NCBI RefSeq assembly: GCF_003086295.3
Contig: NC_092053.1
Location: forward strand, 90,058,745-90,122,744
Source: Arachis hypogaea
Lineage: Eukaryota > Streptophyta > Magnoliopsida > Fabales > Fabaceae
Direction: 5' to 3'
Length of the DNA: 64,000 bases
The notes below the pieces were generated by a model that was not told where the DNA came from, did no database searches, and saw only the letters and a program-made list of their open reading frames with translations. Shown one piece after another: positions 31,924 to 43,491 of the stretch; position 1 is the first letter of the stretch; each line of letters opens with the position of its first letter. Position numbers and translations under genes: made by a program.

Positions 31924-33690
31924 ACAGTAGGTACATTTCTTTTCCTTGCTTTGTTTAAATTTCAATAAATTGGCATATGGTTACATTCTAAGTTTGGTGT
32001 TGCCCTGCAACAAACTGTTTTCCATCTTCATGGATGATTGCATCAATTTTACATGAAAGTGACACACCAAGATTCTAAGTTTGGTGTGCCACCTATTTTT
32101 CTATGCAAATCAATCCAGCAACATCACTTGTCTGCATAATCATATTGCCTTTTACAGTGTTATTTTTCTTCTTAGTTGGATAATTTTTGTTTTCTCTTTG
32201 TTTCATTTATTTACTTGTTTTTAATGCTTTCCTTCATTAACTGTTTTTGTTAATACATCACCAAGACATCCTTATTCATAACAGACTCTTCATTTGGTGA
32301 TTGTATTTAACATATAACAGTTTCTTTTGTTTAGTTTTAGTTCAAATAAATTGACATATGGTTGCATTCTAAGTTTGGTGTTGCTATGCAACACAATTTG
32401 CTTCAAATCTTTACTGGATACTTGCATTGGTTCCAAGTGAAAGTGTCACACTAAGTTTGGTGTGCCACTTATTCTTTATGCAAAGTATTATGCTCACCTT
32501 CTTAAGCTTGCAATCACAATGTCTCTGTCTCTTGTGCCTTGATTATTATCTTTAATTTTGCTTGCTTGAAACACATGTACTACTAACATTTCTTGTGTAA
32601 GACATTCATGATCCATCTTAGCCCCATAGCCACGGTTCTAATAGTTGCTTGAGGATGAGCAAGCATTCTGAGTTTGGTATGGGAAGGAGGAGAATGGGAG
32701 GAAAATGACAACAATAGAGAAGATGAACTACAAGGTTGTAAAGTTCCTTTTCCTCTCATTTGTTTCAAGCACTATAAACTGCATGATTGTCTTTACCTTC
32801 TCTGTATGCATGTGTGTATGAAAAGGCATAGTTTGATTTCTAAATTGCAACATGGTGCTGTGCCATTGTGATTACCAACTTGAGTTTTGTGAATTCAAAA
32901 GCAGTAAAGCATCATGATCATAAACAAACAAGGAACTAAAGAAGAGTTTAGCATGTGCATACAAGTATTGGAAAGCTAGTATGATTAATTGTTGCTCAAT
33001 TGCATTGGATTTTATTTAATTGAAGTTTTCATCTAGAACATTTTGTGAAAACTTTTAAAATCATGAAAACCTTGAAGAAGCAAATGCAAAATAAAGCAAG
33101 AAAAGAAAAAGGGAAAGAATGAGAAAGCTGAAGGCTCTGAGTACCAATGGCAATTCATTTGTTAAGTACTTGTGGTGTTTATGTATCAAGCCAAATGCTT
33201 GAAAACAAAACACTTAGAAGTCAAGGTTAGGCTCAAAGTGCAAAAGCACTCCCTCAAAGCTCAAGGCTCTGAGCATCAATGATTAGAGAGTCAAGAAAAG
33301 AAAAGAAAAATGAGCTTAATGAAGTCCTCTAATCAAATGCTTGTGGTTCTTATGTATCAAGTGGTAATACTTGAAAACAAAGCATTTAGAAGTCGTAGCT
33401 TTGTTATCAACTCATGGGGCAAAGCACCCAAAAGGATAAGCTAATAAGAAAATCAAAAGCTTGTTTCAAGGAAGAAATATAAGAAAAAGATTTCATAAAT
33501 TGAGCTAGATGGAAGCATCAATCATTTACATTTCTTTTGTGATTGTAGCATGCTTAGAAAACTAGCTTACCATGAACAATGAGTTGCTATTCTTCTTGCC
33601 TTGGATTGTCAATCTTTATTGCATGATTCTTTTCTTGCTTGGGGACAAGCAAGGTTTAAGTTCCCCAAGCAAGGTTTAAGTTTGGTGTTG
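31924..33690 (+). mobile_element. B4 3' internal region with duplicated polypurine region
   Basis: TAAGTTTGGTGT occurs exactly at 31989, 32076, 32370 and 32452, with a variant after the hairpin near 32645. The terminal hairpin is at 33634-33653. After it GTTTAAGTT is followed by a partial repeat of CCCCAAGCAAGGTTTAAGTT, so the segment before the LTR is duplicated (33654-33680) only in this copy. Confidence 0.75.
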
Positions 33691-36086
33691 TGATGACATG
33701 TCACCATGTTATGTTTTTTTATGCTTTTTCATTTGTTTTCAATAGGTTTTATGCACTTTCTTGAGCCATAAGCAAGCCAATTGGGTAGATTTTCATGTTT
33801 CCTTTGATTTAATCAACCATAGATGAATTAATGGAATTTCATGAGGTTTTATGCTATAATTGTCATATATTATGAAAGAATAAATATCTCATGATTTTGA
33901 GTATAGCTTTGATGTATTTGGTTGATTAATGATAGGTGAAGAAAGCTTGGAGAAAGGTTGAAGCAAGAAGGAATGGCTAGGAGGAAGAGAGAACAAAAAG
34001 TTTGAGCAAAAGTTTGCCTCAAACTTTAGCTCAAAATTTTGGAATAAGTGAAAACGAACCCGGGAGCAAAAAGCTTGACCAAAAGTTTGCCTCAAACTTT
34101 TGTGCAAACTTTTGGGCAAAAAGCTTGAGCAAAAGTTTGCCTCAAACTTCTTGGCAAACTTTTGGCATCACAAATCAACACTCTAGAGAGCAAAAGTTTG
34201 CGCCAACCTTTGCCTCAAACTTTTTGGCAAACGTTGGCACCACACCAACACACCCAGGGGAGAAAAAGCTTGCGCCAACGTTTGCCTCAAGCTTTTTGGC
34301 AAACGTTGGCGCCACAAGGCATACAAGGGGTATACTTCTAACAAGAATAACTTGAGCTACAGAGCTATAAATGAGGTGATTCAAAAAGCAATGGAAAGTA
34401 GGAATCGAGAGCTTTCCAAGCATATATGGCACTGCATGATGGACACTAAAATTGAGGGAGAAAACTGCCCCGCAATGAGCATAAACGAACATGGTGGCAA
34501 CCTACAGTGAGGCCAACTGACCTCTGCACCTTCGACGGAGTATAACTCGAGCTGTAGAGCTCCAAATGATGTGCTCCCAACGGCATTGGAAATTAGACAT
34601 CCAGGGCTTTCCAACAATATACAATAGTATGGGATGGACAATACGTTTGAGCCTCCAAAACTGGCATTTTCGACCACGTTTGAGGCAAACTTTACCTCAA
34701 ACGTTGGGCACCAAAGCCAGCGACCCTGTCCTCTTCAAAGGAGCATAACTTGAGTTGTAGATGTCCAAATGAGGTGATTCCAATTGGGTTAGAAATCTGA
34801 CATTCAGAGCTTTCCAACCATATATAATAGTCCATAGTGGGCATAAAATTTACAATGTTGACAAGAGGACAAACTAGCGCCATGAGTGTGCATAAGGGGG
34901 CCAACGTTTGAGCAAAAGTTTGACCTCAAACTTTAGCTCAAACGTTGGTAGCAGCAATAATGGGGCAGCTGGTGTAAAAAGTTTGAGTAAAAGTTTGCCT
35001 CAAACTTTTACTCAAACTTTTACTCAAGCTTTTAAGATTCACAACCCGGTTCACATTGGTTCTCTCTCCAACTCCAAGAGCAATCAACCAAGGCCTCTAT
35101 CAACCCAATTCCATCAAGGGCAAGGGCCCAATTGACACCACTCAAAGGCACAAGAGATAGTTAGAATAGAAATTTCATTTTAATTGTAATTTGTTTTGAA
35201 TTTCATTTTTGTAAAAATGCCTATAAATAGGTATCTGTTTCATTTTATTTGGAGAGGCGAGCTCCACTAAGGAACATTAGGAATATAGAACTCTCTCTCT
35301 TTAGTTTTTCTTTTTGTTTTAAATCTTGGGTTGAGAATTGAAGAAATTCTGTTTCAATCTCACCTTGAGAATTCTCTCTGTTTTCTTCTACAAAATTTTA
35401 GTGAATTAAGGATTTGAATCAACACTCTATTTATTGCTTTCATCTTCATTTCTTTTGCAAATTGTTCTTTATTGGATCAAGGAAGGAATTGAGATCTAGA
35501 CTTGGTCTCTAGTCTCATCCAACCCCTGAGATCTTCAATTTCTTTTAGTTATTGCAATTGTGCTGCATTTCACTTTCTGTTTGGTTCTTCAATTTAATTT
35601 ACATTAAGCTTGCTGCAAATCTCATTTACATTTCCTGCACAATTTTAAATTCCTCTACAATTGCTCTAAATTCTGATTCACTGAAATTTTGCTTCTCTAT
35701 TTACATTGCTCTCAGTTTACTTTCCAGCAATTTAAATTTCCAGTTGCGTGATCTATTGTTCTCTTTAATTTCCAGCACCTACTCCCCTTTAATTTCATGC
35801 AATTTACATTTCTTGCAATTTAAGATTCTTGCAATTTACATTTCTTGCCCTTTAAGTTACTTGCAATTTTACTTTCTGCACTTTATAATTCCTGCAAGTT
35901 TACATTCTGTTGGCTTCAATTGTCACTCAAATCACTCAATGTTAGCTTGACTAAACTAATCACCCACTAAAGTTGCTTGATCCATCAATCCCTGTGGGAT
36001 CGACCTCACTCCCATGAGTTTTATTACTTGATGCGACCCGGTGCACTTGCCGGTGAGTTTTGTGTCGGATCGTTTTCCGCACATCA
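33691..36086 (+). mobile_element. L5: long-type LTR, 3' of B4
   Basis: TGATGACATG to CGCACATCA, 2396 bp. TATA box at 35222-35229. Three 200-bp U3 repeats. It is followed not by host DNA but by AGTTTTTGG, the sequence normally found between a 5' LTR and its PBS. Confidence 0.87.
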
Positions 36087-36106
36087 AGTTTTTGGTGCCA
36101 AAAACT
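36087..36106. other. Palindromic LTR-LTR junction at a PBS
   Basis: AGTTTTTGGTGCCAAAAACT joins the ends of L5 and inverted L6. It is the LTR-to-PBS spacer plus the first PBS bases, mirrored about GGTGCC. With the usual GGCGCC it would be a perfect palindrome. Confidence 0.85.
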
Positions 36107-36904
36107 TGATGAGTATTTTTGTGGAAAAATGAATTTCTCCAAAACACCCAAAACTAACCGGCAAGTGCACCGGATCGCATCAAGTAATAATAACTCACGG
36201 GAGTGAGGTCGATCCCACAGGGATTGAAGGATTGAGCAATTTTAGTTTAGTGGTTGATTTAGTCAAGCGAATCAAGATTTGGTTGAGAGATTTGTGATTT
36301 GCAGAATTTAAATTGCATAGAAAGTAAAGGGAATGGGTAGTTGGCATGAAATTAAAGAGAACTGAAATTTAAAGTGCTGAATCTTAAAGAACAAGAAATT
36401 AAATGGCAGAAACTTAGAACACAAGAAATGTAAATTGCAGAATCTTAAAGTGCAAGAAATGTAAATGGCTTGAATTGTAAAGGGAATTGGGAATTGGATT
36501 TGCAGAGATTAAACAAGGAAAAGTAAATTGCAACAAACAGAGAAGTAAAGGATGACTTGAATCGAACCGGATCTTAAAACAGAAATGTGAATGAGATTGA
36601 AAAACATTCAACAGAGGATGTAAAATTGGAATTCAGATCTCAGGACTCAAGAGACTAGATAACCAAGTCTAGATCTCAATGCCTTCCTAGATCCAACAAG
36701 AGTAATTGCAAAGGAAATATAAATTGCAGAGAAAGTAGATGAGAGAGCAAGTAACAAAAACTGAAATTCAATTAAGCAGAGAATTAAACAAGATCCCAAG
36801 GTGAGATTGAAACAGAAGTTCTTCAATTCTCCACCCAAGATCCGAAGCAAGAAAATTAAAGAGTGCTGGGCAAGAACAAGGAAGAAGAGAGATCAATTCT
36901 CCTC
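36107..36904 (-). mobile_element. L6: LTR fragment (3' part) in reverse
   Basis: TGATGAGTATTTTTGTGG (first-type end) to about AGATCAATTCTCCTCC. It covers U5 and the low-complexity region, but stops before the TATA box. It then joins B5 internal sequence. Confidence 0.82.
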
Positions 36905-37665
36905 CTCTTGCCAAACTTAGAGTACTTGCTCATCCTCAAGCAACAATTAGAACAATGGCTATGGGGCTAAGATGTATCATGAATGTCTTACACAATGAAA
37001 TGTTAGTAGCACATGTGTTTTAAGCAAGCAAAATTAAAGATAATAATCAAGGCACAAGAGACAGAGATATTGTGATTGCAAACTTAAGAAGGTGCGCACA
37101 ATACATTGCATAAAAGATAAGTGGCACACCAAACTTAGTGTGACACTTTCACTTGGAATTAATGCAAGTATCTTGTAAGAATTGGAACTAAATTTTGTTG
37201 CATAGCAACACCAAACTTAGAATGCAACCATATGTCAATTTATTTGAACTAAAACTAAACAAAAGAAACTATTATATGTTAAATACAATCACCAAATGAA
37301 GAGTCTGTTATGAATAAGGATGTCTTGGTGATGTATTAACAAAAACAGTTAATGAAGGAAAGTATTAAAAACAAGTAAATAAATGAAACAAAGAGAAAAC
37401 AAAAATTATCCAACTAAGAATAAAAATAACACTGTAAAAGGCAATATGATTATGCAGACAAGTGATGTTGCTGGATTGATTTGCATAGAAAAATAGGTGG
37501 CACACCAAACTTAGAATCTTGGTGTGTCACTTTCATGTAAAATTGATGCAATCATCCATGAAGATGGAAAACAGTTTGTTGTAGGGCAACACCAAACTTA
37601 GAATGTAACCATATGCCAATTTATTGAAATTTAAACAAAGCAAGGAAAAGAAATGTACCTACTGT
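36905..37665 (-). mobile_element. B5 3' internal region, truncated
   Basis: It starts at the second hairpin (CTTGCTCATCCTCAAGCAA, 36926 onward) and is collinear with B3 and B8. The final 900 bp with the polypurine tract is missing because of the jump into L6. Confidence 0.75.
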
Positions 37666-37968
37666 CTACATGTTCTTTACTTTCTTCCTCTTCTTCCAAT
37701 TTGTTAAGAGAAATGACTTCAAAGGAGGAGAAGATTCAGCTATTACCCCCTGTCTTGGTCTCTCCTCAGCAAGCTTTCTTTTGTACATGGCTTGATTGAG
37801 CTTGCTTGCTATTGGTCCAGGGGTTGGATTGCTTGTGGTTGACCTCCTCTTGAATGTTGTCCTTGGTAGTTTGGTCACAATCCTCTTCTTGGTACTTTTG
37901 TTAATTGCCTTCACTTCTTTGAATCCAAGTCTTGTTGGTTGTGTGATTGTTGGAGTCTTCTTTTCATC
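37666..37968 (-). pseudogene. B5: C-terminal fragment of the type B ORF
   Basis: About 100 codons corresponding to the last quarter of B4 (EKKTPTITQP to KKRKKVKN). At 37968 homology stops, and 17 bases of unrelated sequence precede TGGTGTTG and L7. The N-terminal three quarters, PBS and 5' LTR are absent. Confidence 0.8.
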
Positions 37969-37993
37969 TATTCGTTTTTCTTCTATGGTGTTG

Positions 37994-40339
37994 TGATGAC
38001 ATGTCACTATGTCATGTTTTTTTATGCTTTTTCATTTGTTTTCAATAGGTTTTATGCACTTTCTTGAGCCATAAGCAAGCCAATTTGGTAGATTTTCATG
38101 TTTCCTTTGATTTAATCAACCATAGATGAATTAATGGAATTTCATGAGGTTTTATGCTATAATTGTCATATATTATGATAGAATAAATATCTCATGATTT
38201 TGAGCATAGCTTTGATATATTTGGTTGATTAATGATAGGTGAAGAAAGCTTGGAGAAAGGTTGAAGCAAGAAGGAATGGCTAGGAGAAAGAGAGAACAAA
38301 AAGTTTGAGCAAAAGTTTACCTCAAACTTTAGCTCAAACTTTTTGAATAAGTGAAAACGAACCAGGGAGCAAAAAGTTTGAGCAAAAGTTTGCCTCAAAC
38401 TTTTTGGCAAACTTTTGGCATCACAAATCAACACCCTGGAGAGCAAAAGTTTGCGCCAACGTTTGCCTCAAACTTTTTGGCAAACGTTGGTGCCACACCA
38501 ACACACCCAGGGGAGAAAAAGCTTGCGCCAACGTTTGCCTCAAGCTTTTTGGCAAACGTTGGCGCCACAAGGCATACAAGGGGTATACTTCCAACAAGAA
38601 TAACTTGAGCTACAGAGCTCCAAATGAGGTGATTCAGAAAGCAATGGAAAGTAGGAATTGAGAGCTTTCCAAGAATATATGGCACTGCATGGTGGACACT
38701 AAAATTGAGGAAGAAAACTGTCCCGCAATGAGCATAAACGAACATTGTGGCAACCTGCAGTGAGGCCAACTGACCTCTGCACTTTCGACGGAGTATAACT
38801 CAAACTGTAGAGCTCCAAATGATGTGCTCCCAACGGCATTGGAAAGTAGACATCCAGAGCTTTCCAACAATATATAATAGTATGGGGTGGACAATACGTT
38901 TGAGCCTCCAAAACCGGCGTTTTTGACCATGTTTGAGGCAAACTTTACCTCAAATGTTGGGCACCAAAGCCAGCGACTCTGTCCTCTTCAAAGGAGCATA
39001 ACTTGAGTTGTAGATGTCCAATTGAGGTGATTCCAATTGGGTTAGAAAGCTGACATTCAGAGCTTTCGAACCATATATAATAGTCTATAGTGGGCATAAA
39101 ATTGACAACGTTGACAAGAGGACAAACTAGCGCCATGAGTGTGCATAAGGGGGCCAACGTTTGAGCAAAAGTTTGACCCAAAACTTTTGCTTAAACGTTG
39201 GTAGCAGCAAGAATGGGGCAGCTGGTGTAAAAAGTTTGAGTAAAAGTTTGCCTCAAACTTTTACTCAAACTTTTACTCAAGCTTTTAAGATTCACAACCC
39301 GGTTCACATTGGTTCTCTCTCCAACTCCAAAAGCAATCAACCAAGGCCTCTATCAACCCAATTCCATCAAGGGCAAAGGCCCAATTGACACCACTCAAAG
39401 GCACAAGAGATAGTTAGAATAGAAATTTCATTTTAATTGTAATTTGTTTTGAATTTCATTTTTGTAAAAATGCCTATAAATAGGTATCTGTTTCATTTTA
39501 TTTGGAGAGGCGAGCCCCACTAAGGAGCATTAGGAATATAGAACTCTCTCTCTTTAGTTTTTCTTTTTGTTTTAAATCTTGGGTTGAGAATTGAAGAAAT
39601 TCTGTTTCAATCTCACCTTGAGAATTCTCTCTATTTTCTTCTACAAAATTTCAGTGAATTAAGGATTTGAATCAACACTCTGTTTATTGCTTTCATCTTC
39701 ATTTCTTTTGCAAATTGTTTTTTATTGGATCAAGGAAGGAATTGAGATCTAGACTTGGTCTCTAGTCTCATCCAACCCCTGAGATCTTCAATTTCCTTTA
39801 GTTATTACAATTGTGCTGCATTTCACTTTCTGTTTGGTTCTTCAATTTAATTTACATTAAGCTTGCTGCAAATCTCATTTACATTTCCTGCACAATTTTA
39901 AATTCCTCTGCAATTGCTCTAAATTCTGATTCACTGAAATTTTGCTTCTCTATTTACATTGCACTCAGTTTACTTTCCAGCAATTTAAATTTCCAGTTGC
40001 GTGATCTATTGTTCTCTTTAATTTCCAGCACCTACTCCCCTTTAATTTCATGCAATTTACATTTCTTGCAATTTAAGATTCTTGCAATTTACATTTCTTG
40101 CCCTTTAAGTTACTTGCAATTTTACTTTCTGCACTTTATAATTCCTGCAAGTTTACATTCTGTTGGCTTCAATTGTCACTCAAATCACTCAATGTTAGCT
40201 TGACTAAACTAATCACCCACTAAAGTTGCTTGATCCATCAATCCCTGTGGGATCGACCTCACTCCCGTGAGTTTTATTACTTGATGCGACCCGGTGCACT
40301 TGCCGGTGAGTTTTGTGTCGGATCGTTTTCCGCACATCA
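37994..40339 (+). mobile_element. L7: long-type LTR, 5' LTR of B6
   Basis: TGATGACATG to CGCACATCA, 2346 bp. TATA box 39475-39482. It is preceded by TGGTGTTG, the last eight bases of an internal polypurine region, so its left edge is not a simple integration site. Confidence 0.87.
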
Positions 40340-40345
40340 AGTTTT

Positions 40346-40364
40346 TGGCACCGTTGCCGGGGAT
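40346..40364 (+). other. PBS of B6, one mismatch
   Basis: TGGCACCGTTGCCGGGGAT has the same single change as E1. Confidence 0.88.
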
Positions 40365-40514
40365 TGATTAGATCAACAATGATTAAGTGGGTGAGAAGTC
40401 TAGATCAAGCATTTTCTTTATTTTTGTTCTCTGTTCTAAGTTGAAACCAAGGTTTTTGAGTTATTACCTCACTAAGAAATTCTTTCTCTATTACATGAAT
40501 TTGAAATTTCATTG

Positions 40515-41744
40515 ATGTTTACAAAATACAAATGGAGTTCAACTCATCTTATGGTCAAACAAAATTTTATGGGATATCACCCACCATCACCAATCTCTAA
40601 TGGTGGTTGGGAATATCACCAAGAAACTTCAAATTCTGCGCACTCCAATTCATGGAGCTATGCTTCAGAACCATAAGATGAGAAAGAAAATCATATGGGA
40701 TATTTCCCTCCACCACAAAATGATGCAAGTCGTGATTCTAATGGTGGCTGGGAAGGGAATTCTAGTGCTCCATATGATATTCATCCAAAGATATCATCAC
40801 TTGACCATATTTCAAGCGAAAGCCCCTTTCAAAATTCACCACCCACACAAACTTCCATGAACCACTCAAGGCTTTCAGAGCTTGAGTCCATGTTCAAAAA
40901 AAAATGAGGAGGAGGCAATGAAAGCCTGGAAAAGGGAAGAAATCATCCGTCAGAGGACGAATGAGCACCTGGAGAACATAAGGAAACACTTAGAACCATC
41001 AACAGTAAAAATCAATCTGTGGGACAGGAAGTGGAAAAACAAGAACAAAAGGTCCTTATGTCAAGTGAAAGTGCAATGAAGAAGGAGGAAAGACAAGAGG
41101 AAGAGGCTACTGAGTCAAGTGGATTTTTAATGAAGAATGAGGTGGTTAAAAATGAAACTACACTTGAGATGACAAAGGAACATGAAGAATCACAACTCTC
41201 ACAAATTTTTCTGGACCAAAACGCCTCAACACTTGAATCCATGATTGAAAGGTATGAAGAGGAGATGAAGAAAGCTTGGGAAGATCAACAAACCTCCTCC
41301 ATAAAAGAGCTATTAAAACAAATATTGAGTGTAAAAGAGGAAGTGGAGGAGCAAGAAAGTGAAGAAGTCATTCCAAACTCAAGTGAGGCAGAGAAGTACA
41401 TAAAGGAGGAGTTCATGGAACCACCAATACAAGAGACTCTTGATGAAAAGAAGACTCCAACAATCACACAACCACCAAGACTTGGATTCAAAGAAGTGAA
41501 GGCAATTAACAAAAGCACCAAGAAGAGGATTGTGACCAAACTACCAAGGACAACATTCAAGAGGAGGTCAACCACAAGCAATCCAACACCTGGACCAATA
41601 GCAAGCAAGCTCAATCAAGCCATGTACAAAAGAAAGCTTGCTGAGGAGAGACCAAGACAGGGGGTAATAGCTGAATCTTCTCCTTCTTTGAAGTCATTTC
41701 TCTTAACAAATTGGAAGAAGAGGAAGAAAGTAAAGAATAGGTAG
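40515..41744 (+). pseudogene. B6: type B ORF with one stop and compensating frameshifts
   Basis: ATG 40515 is equivalent to the B4 start and the total length is the same (1230 bp). Damage: a TAA at about 40674 (CAA in other copies), one extra A in the A-run at about 40896-40904, and one A fewer near 41001. The two indels cancel, so roughly 33 codons between them are out of frame and the rest matches B4. The last uninterrupted part is 41019-41744 (241 aa). Confidence 0.75.
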
Positions 41745-43491
41745 ACAGTAGGTACATTTCTTTTCCTTGCTTTGTTTAAATTTCAATAAATTGGCATATG
41801 GTTACATTCTAAGTTTGGTGTTGCCCTGCAACAAACTGTTTTCCATCTTCATGGATGATTGCATCAATTTTACATATAAGTGACACACCAAGATTCTAAG
41901 TTTGGTGTGCCACCTATTTTTCTATGCAAATCAATCCAGCAACATCACTTGTCTGCATAATCATATTGCCTTTTATAGTGTTATTTTTCTTCTTAGTTGG
42001 ATAATTTTTGTTTTCTCTTTGTTTCATTTATTTACTTGTTTTTAATGCTTTCCTTCATTAACTGTTTTTGTTAATACATCACCAAGACATCCTTATTCAT
42101 AACAGACTCTTCATTTGGTGATTGTATTCTACATATAACAGTTTCTTTTGTTTAGTTTTAGCTCAAATAAATTGACATATGGTTGCATTCTAAGTTTGGT
42201 GTTGCTATGCAACACAATTTGCTTCAAATCTTTACTGGATACTTGCATTGATTCCAAGTGAAAGTGTCACACTAAGTTTGGTGTGCCACTTATTCTTTAT
42301 GCAAAGTATTATGCTCACCTTCTTAAGCTTGCAATCACAATGTCTCTGTCTCTTGTGCCTTGATTATTATCTTTAATTTTGCTTGCTTGAAACACATGTA
42401 CTACTAACATTTCTTGTATAAGACATTCATGATCCATCTTAGCCCCATAGCCACGGTTCTAATAGTTGCTTGAGGATGAGCAAGCATTCTGAGTTTGGTA
42501 TGGGAAGGAGGAGAATGGGAGGAAAATGACAACAATAGAGAAGATGAACTACAAGGTTGTAAAGTTCCTTTTCCTCTCATTTGTTTCAAGCACTATAAAC
42601 TGCATGATTGTCTTTACCTTCTCCGTATGCATGTGTGTATGAAAAGGCATAGTTTGATTTCTAAATTGCAACATGGTGCTGTGCCATTGTGATTACCAAC
42701 TTGAGTTTTGTGAATTCAAAAGCAGTAAAGCATCATGATCATAAACAAACAAGGAACTAAAGAAGAGTTTAGCATGTGCATACAAGTATTGGAAAGCTAG
42801 TATGATTAATTGTTGCTCAATTGCATTGGATTTTATTTAATTGAAGTTTTCATCTAGAACATTTTGTGAAATCTTTTAAAATCATGAAAACCTTGAAGAA
42901 GCAAATGCAAAATAAAGTAAGAAAAGAAAAAGGGAAAGAATGAGAAAGCTGAAGGCTCTGAGTACCAATGGCAATTCATTTGTTAAGTACTTGTGGTGTT
43001 TATGTATCAAGCCAAATGCTTGAAAACAAAACACTTAGAAGTCAAGGTTAGGCTCAAATTGCAAAAGCACTCCCTCAAAGCTCAAGGCTCTGAGCATCAA
43101 TGATTAGAGAGTCAAGAAAAGAAAAGAAAAATGAGCTTAATGAAGTCCTCTAATCAAATGCTTGTGGTGCTTATGTATCAAGTGGTAATACTTGAAAACA
43201 AAGCATTTAGAAGTCGTAGCTTTGTTATCAACTCATGGGGCAAAGCACCCAAAAGGAGAACCTAATAAGAAAATCAAAAGCTTGTTTCAAGGAAGAAATA
43301 TAAGAAAAAGATTTCATAAATTGAGCTAGATGGAAGCATCAATCATTTACATTTCTTTTGTGATTGTAGCATGCTTAGAAAACTAGCTTACCATGAACAT
43401 TGAGTTGCTATTCTTCTTGCCTTGGATTGTCAATCTTTATTGCATGATTCTTTTCTTGCTTGGGGACAAGCAAGGTTTAAGTTTGGTGTTG
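41745..43491 (+). mobile_element. B6 3' internal region and polypurine tract
   Basis: Collinear with B4 without the polypurine duplication. TAAGTTTGGTGT words near 41810, 41897, 42190 and 42273. Terminal hairpin at 43455-43474. Confidence 0.75.
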
